From Brachionus plicatilis (taxonomy: Eukaryota > Rotifera > Eurotatoria > Ploima > Brachionidae): a DNA stretch of 64,000 nt. Shown piece by piece: positions 41,957-56,000 of the stretch. The first letter of the stretch is position 1. Each line of letters opens with the position of its first letter. Both the position numbers and the translations under genes were made by a program. A model generated the notes under the pieces. It ran no database searches. It was not told the origin of the DNA and was given only the letters and a program-made list of their open reading frames with translations. Location: assembly GCA_010279815.1 (NCBI GenBank), contig QEOQ01000688.1, positions 765,392 to 829,391 of the forward strand, read 5' to 3'.

Positions 41957-42913
41957 ATGCTTAACTCAATATTTAAAAATAAGGACCCAGTCGGCCTTTT
42001 ATTCATTAGTCTCACATATTTCTTTCTTGTTTACGCATATTATGTGATAGTTGTTGTCATTTGTATCCCATTTTTCAGTGAATCGTAAGTTTTCCCATAG
42101 AAAATCACTTGGTAAAATAATTTTGTTTTTGATTAGAAGCTATGGCTGGCTAAATGTCACTGTATTAACATTCCTAATTTTTTTGTGCGTTGTTTCTCAT
42201 TTTAAAGCAAGTTTTTCTAATCCAGGCTATATTCTAGCCTCCAGTGGTGATTTTGACGAAGAGTCAATCATTAATCATGTAAGTATTTGCTTTATTTCAA
42301 CATATGTACTTTGATACCTTGGATACAGAATGATGAGCTTACCATTTGTCGTAAATGCGGAATTTTTCGCTCTCCAGACTCCCACCACTGCGGTATATGT
42401 CGAAAATGCATTAAAAAAAGACACCACCACTGTCCTTGGTAAAATAAATAAAATTTTTTTTTAATAATTTAAAGAATTTTTTTTTTCAGGATAAACAATT
42501 GCATAGGAGAATCTAATCAGCGCTATTTTATTCAATTTAATTTTTATACAGAAGTATTATGCATTTATGGAATAGTTTTTTTAATGACCTCTCTTGTTGT
42601 GATTCCGGATGAAAAAAAATCAGGATTTATTCAATCGAGAGTTTATCATTCGGTTTTTGTCATTGTTGAATGTTTAGTTTTTGGTCTTTTCGTTTTTGCG
42701 ATCATGTGCGAACAATTAACTTCAATTTTATCTTCAAAAAATACATCAAGTTATGACAGTCAAAAAAATTTAATAGAATTATTTAAATCAAATGTTATGT
42801 ACAAATATTCTCAACTATGCAAAGTATTTGGCAGAAATAACCCTCTCTTGTGGTTTTTACCATTCGAATTCAAGTCGAATTCGAAGCGTGCCAAAGTTCT
42901 TTTGCTAGTCTAA
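41957..42913 (+). CDS. ZDHHC3/7-like palmitoyltransferase with HHHC signature (4 exons)
   Basis: Exons 41957-42084, 42137-42278, 42329-42438, 42490-42913; total 804 nt, 267 residues, with GT-AG introns of 50-52 bp. Four membrane segments: about 13-39 (LLFISLTYFFLVYAYY), 48-63, and two after the catalytic loop (VLCIYGIVFLMTSLVVI; VFVIVECLVFGLFVFAIMC). The cysteine-rich domain (C97-G133) has the zinc ligands CRKC, HHCGICRKC and CPWINNCIGE. The active site is H122-H123-H124-C125: the usual Asp is His (codons CAC CAC CAC TGT). C125 and the second His remain. The C-terminal FGRNNPLLWFLPFEFK matches the conserved end of Golgi ZDHHC3/7. Expected to S-acylate proteins at the Golgi if active. Confidence 0.88.
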
Positions 42914-43439
42914 TTCATGTCATTTTATCTATTGCTTAGTGCATTATCCATAGCTAAAATTTTAAGGAAATTTTCTATAAATAAATTTGAAAAATTTATT
43001 TTGAATTTGTTATTTTTTTATTAAATAAAGAAATTGAAGAAAATTTATTTTTTGTTTTTATTTAACGGAGATAAAGTTGAATTCAAGATAAAAAATATGA
43101 ATTTAAAAATTAATCCATTTTTAGAAGTTTTTTTTGATAAGAGTTATATCATTTTTTTTATTTATTGAAAAAAAAAATTAAATTAAATTTATGAACTCAT
43201 CATATGTCATCACATGTGATTCAAAGTGTTGTTATTTTTAAGAAAGTAAAAAATAATTAAATATAAAAGATTCATTTTAACATCCTTTGTCTTCTTAATT
43301 TTTCTTTTACTTTTTAACTTATCGAATTATTTATTAGATTTTATATTTTTTAATTAATTTTTCTTATCAATTTTTTTAATCTAATTTAATTTTCGTTTAA
43401 AATTAAATTCTGGAGAATTCCTTTAGTGAAATATAATGA
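42914..43439. other. intergenic, no gene seen
   Basis: AT-rich 3' flank of the palmitoyltransferase gene; CTATAAATAAATTTG about 65 bp after the stop may hold its poly(A) signal. Nothing else seen. Confidence 0.4.
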
Positions 43440-44055
43440 GTTTAATTTTTATTTAGGAATTTGAAAAAAAATATTGAAAATTCTTTTTTTAAATTTTAAA
43501 TTATTTATTTATTATTTATTTGTTTATCTTTGCCTTTACCAACCTTCAAATTAAAATGTATGAAACAAAAAAATTAAAAATAAAGTTAAATAAGATAAAA
43601 TAAAATGAAAAATAAGATAAATAATTCATTTAAAATAATATTCAATCGTTGAAAAACTCGATATAGTCGATTTGGTGAACCATAGTTCACATATTTTGAG
43701 ATCAATTTTTGTACTCTGGTTTGTGAACTATAAGTTCACCTATTTTATTAACCAAAATAGAATTAGGTGATCAAATCTCAAATTAGGTGAAAAATTTTTA
43801 GACTATGAGAATAAATTGAATAAAATGCCTAATTCTCGATACTGATATAAAAATAAACAATTCAAGCTTATAATTTTCTGTTTTTTTTTAATTTGAAGGA
43901 GCTTTAGAAATAGCATTTTCTTACTTGCAATATTAACTTTAAATTATTTTTTTATTTGAAATTAAAAAAATATTTGAAACATGGCACTTTATTCAATGTT
44001 ATTTCAACATTGGATACATTTTGTGATTTAAACGCAAAAAATTAAACCATTTTAT
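43440..44055. repeat. dispersed element (paralogous to 7700-8190 plus 9770-9905)
   Basis: Continuous here where the other copy is interrupted by 1.6 kb. Contains GGTGAACCATAGTTCACATA, ATTAGGTGATCAAATCTCAA and AACATTGGATACATTTTGTG. It abuts the left end of the MULE at 44072. Class unknown. Confidence 0.65.
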
Positions 44056-44071
44056 TTCCTATTTTTTTTTG

Positions 44072-46386
44072 GCTAATTATATTTTTTTCACTAAAATTTC
44101 TGAATCAAGCACCAATTTTACTTTAATAAAAAAAAGAACTCATAATTTTCCCAACAAATATTATTGCATCTAATTTTTCGAAATAATTATGTAAATTCTG
44201 AATGCTTTTATAAGTTCTGAAAAAAATTTGAATTAAAAAAAAACTAAAATGATTGATATTGAAATTGAAAATTTGATGGTTTTTGATGTTCCTGTGGCAC
44301 AAAAAGTGGTCGAAAAGGACTTTTCAGAGGACGGTGATGACTGTTCTGTAGACGGAGAAGCTAACAATGAAGAGCAGAGCAAAAAAAGGAGAAGAATAAC
44401 TGTAGTGTGGAGTTTTGTCAAACAATTTGACAATGAGACGTTTGTGGAGTCCGAAATAAGATCTAAATGGACCCAAAAAAAAACACACCAAACTTTAGTT
44501 GGTACAAAAATGTATTTTGATTGCAAATACCCAAAATGTCCAGCACATATACATCTGCTCTATATCAAAAACCAGCCTAAAATCTCCTTATTTGCAGACC
44601 AAAGTATTGATTTATAAATTTGATTAAAAAAAAATTTAAATATTATTTTAAAGATGAACATCTCCATTTACCATTTAATAAGTCAAGAGGTATTGACAAT
44701 GAAGTCAAAGAGATGATAAAAAGTGTTTATGATTTGGGAGTTACTGGTGCTTTAAATATAATTTACGCCCTAAGGGATAAAAAAGTCGAAAACATACCGT
44801 CGCAACGACAGATTTATAATTTTTTATACGAGTATAAACAGGAGCTATATGGAACTGCTAGCATGACCTACATGGAGTTGAAAAATTGGTGTGAGAACAA
44901 TATATTTAATAATTTTCTAAATGATGACGATGCATACGTTTTAGATTATTACGTTTCAATTACAGGTAAATAAGTGTCAAATTTATTTACTAATTGATTA
45001 ATTATGTTTTTTTTATTAAGAACAAAATTTTCGTTTAGTTATGACAACCAATCGTTTGATTGATTTAATAAACAAACGAAAAATTGTAGTTATCGATGCT
45101 ACATACAAAGTGATTTTTCAAGGATATGCTTTAATAGTGGCTGGAACTGTAGACATTGAACGTCATTTTCATCCTGTTTGTGTTGCTATTTGTACAAGAG
45201 AAACTGAAGACGATTACGAGTTTGTTTTTAATTCTTTAAAAAAGAAGTACCCTAATTTCAATCCTGAGTTTTTACTTGCCGATGGTGCTCATTCAATAAC
45301 AAACGGGTTCGAAAAAGTTTTCGGCGAAAATTACAAGAGAATTATGTGTTGGGCTCATGCTGAAAGAGCTATGGAAAGACATCTAAAAATCGATAAAGAC
45401 ACAAAACAAAAAGTTTTAAAAGATATTTTCTCTTTGCAGTTAAGCTTTTCAGATTTGAAATTTAAGTTAGGCTATAAACTCTTAAAAGAGAAGTGGCTAA
45501 TTAATGAACCAGTCAAAGGAATCGAAGAATATTTCGATTATTTTGAAAAGGAATGGATTAATTCCTCTAACTTTGGCTGGTTTGAAGGTTTAGCCCCTTC
45601 TTACCCAAGTACTAATAATGCTTTAGAAGCAACCAATAAATCAATAAAAGATGTTCATACTTTTAGAGAAAGAGTCCCATTCTCTCAATTTATTGAACGT
45701 TTAAAGATTATATTAAATCGATTTTCCACTGATAGGTTAAGTTTGAAAAAATTTAAAGAGGAGCCAGATATTTCTGAATTTTGGAAAAAAGCTATTGAAT
45801 ATTTAAACAAAAAACCGAAAATTAAATTCGATCAGTATGAAGATGCTTATCTTTTAAGCCTAGATCATGAGGTAGATTTTGAAAGATATGTAGAAACATT
45901 AGAATGCGACGAGAATTGTTATATAGATGGTGAGTGTGAGTTTGTATCTTGTATGAATTTTGATAGTTTTGTTGAATTCACCAACCTGATTAGAGTCGTT
46001 CGTTTTAACGAACTGGATTGGAAGTTCTCAATTTGTACGTGTAAGGACTACCACAAAAGCTATATGTGTAAGCATATTATTGTAATTGCTTTACACAAAA
46101 AATCAATAACAATACCAGAAAAATACTACGATACGGTTATTGGTTCAAAGCCTAAGCCAGGAAGAAAAAAAAAGGCTCAAGATTGGCATATTATTCAAAA
46201 TAATTAATTAATTTTTTTATTTTTTATTTTCACTTTTTGGTGCTAATTAGATTGTTTTTGAATTTTTATAATAAATCTTAATTTTTATATGTGAAAAGAA
46301 ATTTTTTTGATACCCAAGAAAAATAATAAACACTAAGTAATATTGGTGCTTTATTCAGAAATTTTATCAATATAAAATTAACATGC
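44072..46386 (+). mobile_element. MULE-type transposon, nearly intact (family c)
   Basis: Inverted ends of roughly 50 bp: left TAAAATTTCTGAATCAAGCA then CCAATTTTACTT (44092-44123); right reverse complement TAAAATTTCTGAATAAAGCA then CCAATATTACTT (46335-46366), both continuing outward into TAATT-rich sequence. About 2.3 kb long and contains a full-length transposase gene with one frameshift. A target duplication cannot be fixed because the flanks are poly-T. Confidence 0.82.
44249..46207 (+). CDS. MULE transposase with SWIM finger and AT-hook (1 intron, 1 frameshift)
   Basis: Starts at ATG 44249 with an acidic leader, then an FLYWCH-like finger: FVKQFDNETFVESEIRSKW, YFDCKYPKCPAHI, and after a shift EHLHLPF. 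The frame breaks near 44605-44625 (a stop, then a run of nine A), so an indel of net -1 or +2 separates it from the next block. A 56-bp GT-AG intron (44965-45020) restores the frame into MTTNRLIDLINKRKIVVIDA. The catalytic triad is visible: VVIDATYK (Asp), LLADGAHSI (Asp) with the WAHAERA block, and ALEATNKSIK (Glu). A SWIM finger CTCKDYHKSYMCKHI and a PGRKKKA basic tail close the protein. Known role: cut-and-paste transposition. Apart from the frameshift it seems intact. Confidence 0.87.
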
Positions 46387-47004
46387 CTTTTTTTTTTTAT
46401 TATATATTGCATTATTATAACTTAAATTTTTTCAAAATTTTGTCGACAATTTTCATTAAATGCATTAAATTTTAAAATTTCAATTTAAAACTTGAATAAA
46501 TTAAATAAAAAAATAAATATTTTAATACCTATAAATTAATTTGATATCAGATTTAATAGTAAAAAAATTTAATTATAGAATCCAATAATGATAGAGTTTA
46601 GTAATAAAGATAAGATAGGGTCTACGATGGCTACTATTGTCAAAAGTAAATAAGAAAGAATTCAATTCATTTAGTGTCCATATTGGTTTTCTTTTTGATA
46701 TTTTTCTTCTTTTGTGGTACAAAGTATTTCCTTAATTATTTTGCCATTGGTTTAATTAATGTTTTTATATTTTGTTTTTTTTTTTATCATATTTTCCAGA
46801 ACCAAATTTTTAAAAATTTATTTAAACAAAGATTAAAGGACTAAAATTTATTTTATAAAAGAAATTAAACATCGAAAAAATAATTTTAATTTAGACGCTA
46901 TTTTAAATAAATTAAAAAAAAAAAAAAAACAATAATTAAAAAAAAGTCGAGGTAATTGATGATGAGGTTAAATAAATTTACTGTTATAGATGTTTTCCAA
47001 TTAA
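46387..47004. other. intergenic / 3' flank of the FREM2-like gene
   Basis: AT-rich with long A and T runs. The 3' UTR of the FREM2-like gene must lie here, but I cannot mark its end. Confidence 0.4.
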
Positions 47005-50000
47005 TTAAACTTCAGTTCCACTTAATCTTTTAACAGTTGGTAGAGCGCACTTTGTCGTGGAATTAACTGGAGTTGTCTGAGTTGGAGACGCACCAGACAT
47101 TGAACTAACAGCCACCATAGTTTCTGTTAATGTACCATTGGCAAATTTGTTCGAAAGCTCACTCTTCTCGACATCTACTTCAACATTTTCTGAACTAAAA
47201 TAATTCATCCTGTTATTATTGTAATTAAAATACAAATAATTATTTCTCTTGATGGTCGGATATTTTGGAAACTGCGGCACTTCATCAGTCGGCTGATCTA
47301 GAAAATTTTTGCTCAAATCATCATATTCACTAGTAGTGCTCAGAGACTTTAAAATTTTGTGCTCCTTGCGAGAACCAAATACCCTATCAAGCAAGTATTT
47401 GATGCTGGATCCGGATTTGTGATCGCCGGACATTTTCCGCGCATACTGATCATCTTCGTCCATCTGACCAGGCGTAACATAATTCGAAGATTTGGATACA
47501 ACTGTCTGAAATGTTAAGTTACCATCTTCGAATTTTTTCTCCTTAGTGGTCTCTAGCAAAGGCGAAGCAACTACCATTGTTTCATTAGTGCTGCTTGATG
47601 CGCTCTCTTTCAGCTCTTTTTCACTTAGGTTTTTTCCAAATTTTTTCCTTGCCAAATTTAGGATACCATTTTTATCATTGTTGCCAGACTCAGTGTTAAA
47701 CAGCAAAATAAGGCGCTCTTTTTTGTAATAGACCAAAGAGCCGATGACCAGTATGGCAACGATTAATAAAAGAATGATTGGAATGATGACTTTGACTAGA
47801 CCAGGAGAGCCAGACTTTTCCCTGTTCCCACCTGCCTTAATTTTTGACTTGAGCAAAGATGTTCTTTTATCAGCCTTAAGTTGTATGATGTTCATGTTTG
47901 TTCCATTGTTGAACACGTTCCTAAGACTGTGAATATTGACATGTCTGGTGCGCTTCGAGTTTCCAGCTCTGATGTAAAACATTGTCTGAATGTACCACAC
48001 AGAAGGCGATTGATCTAATCTTTTGGTCATATTATCAATTTTGAACATGAAGTTCACACTGAACTTAAAACCATCGATTACAAGATTTTTTTTAAGCTTT
48101 TCGGTGTTAAGACGTGTCGAGTTGCTGGTGTTTAGAAAATCGTTTAGAAACTGAGCCTCGAATCGAGGAGATTCGCTTGGCAAATTTTTGTCCAGCAAAA
48201 GTATTCTGTGTTTCAGTGATTTATGAGGCTGAGAACAGCCGAACATAGGTCCTTTGTTGTAAACTGTTCCATCCGGATCGTAAACTGGCACCGAGCTCGG
48301 ATCACTGGAACAAATAAAAACTCTTTCGAGTTCTAAGCTGTACACGGATTTTTGGTCTTCATCTCCATCCCAAATTACACTTCCGTAGACTGTGTCTCCT
48401 TGGCGAAATTCACCGTCAAATTGTTGATTGTTTATCGAAGGGTTTATGCTGCTTATCAAGTTGTTTGACAGAGTTAACCGTGTTCCGAGAGAATATTTAC
48501 TTGGCACTGGCATGCTTGATTGCTCAACAGTTATTGGTATTGTATAACTAAACAAAATTAAATTTTAAAAACGAGAAATTTTAAAAATATTTAATAATAT
48601 TTTTATCTGAATCATTAAAATAAAAATATTGGCAATTATTATTTTTTACCAAATTTTCCAAATATTTTACTTTATAATATGGAATATTTATTCTTTAATT
48701 GCAGCACTGTAAATTATTCAATTAATTTATTAAATAAAAATTTTGAATATTTTTTTTTCTATTAAAGGAGAAAACATTATAAATGTCTCAGTCTCATTTA
48801 CTTCAAGAAATCAGACTTGTGCAAAAGTCAGGAATAAAAGTCCAACAAAAATCTTCTACAAGTCAAAACTTTGGCTTTTATAAAACTTGTAAATTTAGAT
48901 TTAATAATAAATCATGGCTTTGACTTAAAGTTTTTTTGAAGAATTACATGAATTTGTGACTTTTAAACAATTCTGATAGAAACATAAATAAACAAATAAA
49001 TAATATTTAGAATAAATTTTTTTAACACTGGAACAGAAGATTTGTAGGCCTTTTATCCTATTATTTTGTAATGAATTTAACAAAAAGCGGCAAAATGTAA
49101 ATAATTTCAAATTTTCATATGTCTTTATTTTTTGTGCAATTTTTCAGAAAATTCATTTTTTTTAATTTCTGAAAAATTGCATAAAAATACCAGAAAATAA
49201 AAAAAATATGAAATAGTAAAACGCTTTTTTTTAAAGGGTCAGCAATTTTTTTAATTTGAATTTTTTACAAAAAGATCCTTAAATTCGGAAATATTGCACA
49301 ATAATATTAGAAAATAAAAAAAATGAAAATTAAAAAATTGTAAGATTATTTGCATTTTGTCTAATACGCTTTTTTTTTGAAAGATTCTTTAATTGTTAAG
49401 GAAATATTTTATCAGACCTTTTTATAAGGCAAAGTTAAAATTTTCCAAAACAATTTTTAATAAACTGAACACAATTTGATCAACTTAAATATTTTTTTTA
49501 TTTTCACATCTAAATGAGCTAATAATGCTTGATCCTTCATTATTTTTAAATATTTAAGAAATGAACAATAATTAAAAAAAATTTTCCAATTTGAAATTAA
49601 GTATTTTTAAAGTTAAAATGAATCGTGTCTTTAATATCTTCGGTCTAATGGAATATAATTCCACTATTATTTTTGTCTAAAACTATCAACTGTAATTTTT
49701 TTTTTTCAGATAATGTTCATTTAACTTAGAATAATAAAAAGAAAAAATAGAAATATTTTTATAAATTTTTTACCTTAAAGGTTCACCAGGCTCACATTCA
49801 TAAGGATATTTAAATGACTGATTTGGCTTCGCGTAGCACGGTATCAAATGAATAGTATAATTGCCCGAAAAGTTGTTCAGTATATCAGTTGAAGTGGCTT
49901 TCCAAGTTTGCTCTGGATAATCGTAGGTATATTGGCTCCATACCAGCTCCAAATTAAACTTTGTGTTTAAATCGCCAGGTGGTAGAATTAGACTTTGTAG

Positions 50001-53000
50001 GCCATCTTGACGCTGCTTTATAAATTGACCATGAAATGATGGCACTGTGGAAAATTCAATTATCAATCTACCATTTTCAGTCATTGATATTTTGGACACT
50101 GAAAGTGACATCAGACTTTTGTCCATTTCAAAATTTAAATCCCTATTTTCTTCCCTGTTACTGACCTCATCATCCACCAAATGATCATAGGGCTCTTTGG
50201 TTTTGTATTTAATGGCCGCTTCTACGCTGGTTTTGTAGTCTACACTTGACCATGTAGCCTGGTAGCTTTGATACAAATAGGACACGTACAGCGGAATTCT
50301 GATACTAAGATAACTTTTAGAATTGTCGCTCAAATCCGAAGAGACTATTTGAGCTTGACAGTATGAGGTCAATTCTGTCAAATCGTAAAAACCGGTTATT
50401 TTCCAAACACATTTGTCCCGGTCTAAATTTGAATAAAATTTAAGTGTTTTGTTGTTTCGGTAAGAGTTTATCTTTTGGCTTGTTTCGATCCATTGGTTTC
50501 TGTCTGAATTGGTCTCGAGCTGGTCTACAAAACCAAATTTCAAATGGTTATCTTGAGAGGACAGCTTGATAAAGTTGGAACAAATGTGATTTGGATAAAA
50601 ATGAAATTCGTCATTTATTAGGTGTCTGATGTTGAGAATTGGCATGGTTGATACTAGTGGAACTATTCCGTCAGTGTACGGAACTTCGATGCTGAGGCGA
50701 ACATAGTTCAGATGGTCGACCAGATCAGGGTTATTTTTGATAAAATCAGCAGATATGTAGTCAGCTTTGGCAATAAATGGAGTATCGAATTTTAGATTTA
50801 GCAATGGCAAAGACGAGTCTGCTGATTTTGAGTAAAAATTTGACGGTATTGATGAGTTTAAGTTAATGGTCTGTTTGGATAAATGTGACCATTTTTCTTC
50901 GCATCTTTGCCTACTTGAAAGCTCAAGCTCGTCCAAAACTTGGCTAGATTCGACCACTTGGACAAAGTTGGATTTGATTGTTCGTGAATTATCACGAGTG
51001 TACTCAATTACGCAACGAATGCGAAATTTAGCTTGGAAGTATATGGGCTCCAATATGGATTCGTTTGTTTGTGAAAAAAATGAGTTTTGGGTCAGTTTTA
51101 TGAATTGGGAATAGTCGCCGTATTCGTTTGGAGTACTGATTTCCCATGAGTAGACAGTTCTAAGCTTTTTTCTGTCTATCATCTGACACAGCTTAGAATT
51201 TGAACTGTACTTGGGATTATTTAGGTCGCAAGGCTTAAATTTAAAATTTTTTTTAGACATTTTTTTATATTTATTCAAATATTAGTTAAATTAACATTTA
51301 ATATCTTTAAAATTAGGGTTTTTCTAAAGGAATCCAATTTTTTAGAAATCAGATTTGGTAAAATTTTGTAAAAATTTTTTAAAAAATTTTATTGATATCT
51401 CTACAATATTGCTATTTTTTATATTTAAAATTGCATCAATTTAGAAGTCATTTTTTAAATTTTAAATAAAAATAGTCTGTTTTGCATATTTCGAAAATTT
51501 TTTTAATTTCATTTTTTTCTTTTTTTTTTACCTTTTTAGTTATTGAACTTTAAGGCTAGAAGTGGTAATTTATTTTTTCTATTAACTAAGTACTTTGTAT
51601 TAATATAATACTTAATATCTACTTAAAATATTTTTTTTTATTTTATAAAAAACAGGGAATTACTAAAAGGGAATATTATTTCAGCACAATCAATTTCTGA
51701 TTAGCACAATGAAAAAAACATTCAACACAATTCGATTTCTTCTCAGCACAAAAAATTATATTTAAAAAAAAAAAAATATTTAACACAAAAAAATTGTGTT
51801 TGAAAATAATTCTTAAAGGAAATTTTTTTTCAACACAAAAATAATTATAATAAAATAATTTTTTTTTTAATTTTAAATTTTATTTAATGATATTTATATG
51901 AAGAAGTTAGGCAAATAAAGTAAATTTCGAAGCTTAAAGAAAAGAAATTAAAAAAATTAGTCTCTAGAAAACCATTTTTCCGCATTTTTTGCTCTACCTC
52001 TTTTAGGTTTATTGACAAATTGGTCCTTTTTTTAAACAGTTCTTTTAATGCCAATAAATGTGCACAATATCCTAATTTAGTGAAAAACTTGCAAGAACAT
52101 TTCTTACTGTAAAGCTCAACTTAGTAATTTTTGAATAGATAAGTTCTTGAATAAAAATTAATAATAATAATTTTTTTTAAAATTTTCCCAACAAACCATT
52201 AATTTTTGTGTTAAATGCATTTATTTTATTTTTAATTTTTGTGCTAAAAGTATTTTTTTCAAATTTTAATTTTTGTGTTGAGAATAAATCAATTTGTGCT
52301 GAGCGTTTTGAAATTGTGTTGAATGGTTATTTTTTTTGTGTTGAAAAGAGAGACCCTTACTAAAACTTTGGAAAATTTTAAATTATTTTCAGAAAATTTT
52401 GAGATAAATGTTGAAAAAATCAACCTGAAATCAAAAAATGTTTGTTGGATTATTAAAAAATCCCAATTAATAAAAAATTTAATTATGGTATAAAGTTTTG
52501 TTGAAAATTAATTTAAAATTTATAAATTGGGTAATATTTAATTAAATTATTTGAATTCCTTACTCCATTATGTACAAAAAGTGAAAATTGTGAAATTTTA
52601 GTACAAAAAGTAAAAACTTTATAATTATTTTTCTAATTGTTCAAAAATGGTTATGTAAAGAGTGCAATATTGTAAAAATTTGTACAAAAAAATATCAAGC
52701 TCTTCAAAAAATTCCGCAATTTTCTGTATATTGCACACCAGCAAAAAATAATTGATTAAACAATGCAATAAATTTCAGAGTTTTTTGTAGAGCTTGAAAT
52801 TCTTTTGTACCATATTGTACTTTTTACAAAACCATTTTTGAAAATTAGAAAAATAATATGAAGTTTATGCTTTCTGCACTGTAATTTTTGTACTAAAATT
52901 TCACATTGCCCATTATTGATTGTTTTACTTTGTTCTTCAATTTAGAACTCAAAAACTTAAATGACATTTTTTAAATTATTAGTGATAATACTTTAGAATA

Positions 53001-56000
53001 TTGATTATGATTCATGTTTATGATTATGATCTTAATTATATAAATTTTAATTTTATAACTATTTTTTTCTTTAAAAATAATATCTGTTTTAAAAAAGTTT
53101 TAATCAGTCTTTTTTATAAAGTATAAAAAAATACTTTAAAAATTAAAAAGATTAAAAATTCAAGGTTTAAAAACCCCCAAATTTTGAAAAAAAACTACTA
53201 TATTAGAAAAGACAACATTTTTAAAGCTGCTAAATGTTCATTTAAATTACTTAATTATTTTTAAAAAATTTTTAACGAGTAAAGGAAGTAAATTAAAATC
53301 AAAATTATTTATATTTTTTGCAGATAAAGTTTAAAGGTGCAAAAATCTAGGTATTTTTTTTCCTGGTCACATAATATAATGTTTTTTGAGTGTAGTTAAA
53401 TAACTTTGTCTTAACAGTTTTTAAATTCATATAATCAAAATCTGAACTTGCATCTTATTTTATTATAATTTTTTTTTTTTTTTTAATTTCAAATATATGT
53501 GATCTAAATTGTACTTATGTGACCAGGTAAAAAATTTAAATGACCAATATTTTAAAAATTTGTATTATCAATTTCACTAACTTGGTCACATAAGAGGCAA
53601 GACCCCATTTTAAAACTTCACTAATAAAATTAGTTTTAAAGTTCAAAATTTTTAAAAATTTTTTTAGAATTTTTTCTTTTTGTACCAAATTTAAATTTAC
53701 TAATTAAATTATCCACAACTTAATTTAATACCAAATTTAATTTTTTAAACACAAATACAAAATTTTAAAGTAAAGAAAAAAAAAATTTTTTTTCTAAAAA
53801 ATTCTTACTTCGAGACATATTAGGGGTTCGCCAGCAGGGACAGATTTTGTACCAGCTTTATGTAAAACATGATAAACCAGCGAATTTAAGTATATGGGTG
53901 AATTCTCAACTATATCACTCTGATTGTTCGAAACAGAATCTTTGATAACAACTGTTGCTGTTTTTATTTTCCCAAATATTCCAGATACGGGATCTTGTGG
54001 ACCGAGAATAACTCTGAAGCTCTCATGTCCTTCTCGTTCATAATCATGCAAGATTTCTACCTCGAAATCCAACACTGACACACCAGGTGCAAATTTAAGT
54101 ACTTCGGTTTTAGGCTTATAGTCGAGACCAGCCCGAGCTGTGCCGTCCGAAGTGCCTGCACGAACATAACTTGTTCGAGTCAGATCTCCGCTTCTTAATA
54201 TTGGCACTGATTTGACTACACTGGAATCACTAGTCGAAGGTTCTTCTGTGTAATAAACTTCTTCAGACAAAGAAATAACACATGAATCTTCATCATTGAG
54301 AATAGTGACAGTCATTGTAGTCATAGAACTAAGCTTAACTTCTGCAGGTCCGCGCAAGTCACTCAACTTTATCTGAAATGTTTCATCTGCTTCGAAAACA
54401 TCATCGTTAATTACTTCAACTGAACACATTTTTTCTTTTTCACCAGGCTGAAAGTAGACTCTGGACTGCTCGAAGCTGTCTCTACCAACATAATCATGGT
54501 CTTCTGTAGCTGTTTGCTGCTTGGTAGAACATATTAAAGAAAAAGATTTTGAAAAGTCTCCACTTCTTATAATTGGAACATTGACAATTTTGCTAGTTTC
54601 GTTTATGGCTAAACTCGACTGGTTAAAGCCGACTAGAGAATCAGTTTTGTCATAAGTACCCAGCACTATATTCACAAAATCAGGATCAATATATTCACAT
54701 GAGCTTATTTTGTTGGTATTAGATTTGACTGTGCTAATCTGTATGGTAAAAATTCTCGGGGAATTGTGCGGAATTTTGAATATTTGAACCGGAATTTTCT
54801 AAAAAAAAAAATTTATTTTATAAATTTAAATTTTAAAATTTTTACTTTAGAAATTTCGCCTGGTAAAAAATTAACAAATTCTTTAATTGGTGCATAGTCC
54901 AAGCCTGATTCAGCGATGCTTAAATTCTTTCCAGAAATCTGGCCATTTGTGTTGAAATAATTTTTGATGTAGTGTTCATCAGTTGGGACATTTTGAACCA
55001 GAACACTGAATGCCTCAGCTATATTAATTTTTTCACGAGCTATTTCGACATAAACTTGGCTATTTGGCTCTGTCACGCTTTGGTACTTTGTTTTACACTC
55101 ATCGGCCAAAACTTAAAAAGTAAAAAAAATTTTTAGCTAATTTTTAATATAAGATTAAAATGTGACTAAAATTTTGTTGTTTTTTAAAAAAAATTGGATA
55201 TCTTGTCAACTATTTGACAAAAGTAAAATCAATTACTGTAATATTAAAATATCAACTAATTCTATAAAAAATCTAATTTATTGTTTTTATTTTTCAGTGA
55301 ATTTGAGAACAAATGACATTTAAAAATTAGAATCAATTTTAGTCTTTTAGGAAACAATTATTAATAACTTTTATATTTTTAAAGTTTTCAGTCCTAAAAT
55401 TAACAATGTTGAATATTTTTCTTAAAAAAGATTGACTTTTTTAAATTGAAAAGATGAAACTTAAAATTGATCTGGCAATATAATCAAAAATAAGCAATTT
55501 TTGAATTAAGATTAGTTGACAAAATTAGTAGAGTGGCATTTCGTCATTTAAATCTTTCAAAAAAAAAATCCAAAAAATTTATCTTTAAAAATTTTGGATT
55601 AAAAAAGGGTAAAAAATTAAAATTTATGTAAATTTAAAATGAAAAATGCACTTTATTTCTTATTATTTTTCTAGCCTTCAAATCTAAGGTATCTCATTAC
55701 TTTTACTTGAAATTAATTTTTCAAAAAAGTTGTCTGTGAATTTTAAAAACTCCGTAAATTACTTAAACATAACTTAATTTTTATTTAAAATTTTTTTCGA
55801 TTTTTTTCAAGCTGTTTCTTCGATTTCGACTAAACAGTGTTTCAAAGTGATTATTTTTGTGACTAAAGTAATATCAATAAGTGTAGTGGTATCAATCACA
55901 AATACCCTCACAAGTAGTGTAATAATATCTAATTTTCACTGGTGCTTTACGCAAGTGAAATAGACTACACTTTTTTGTTTAAAAATTAATTTTATGTGAA

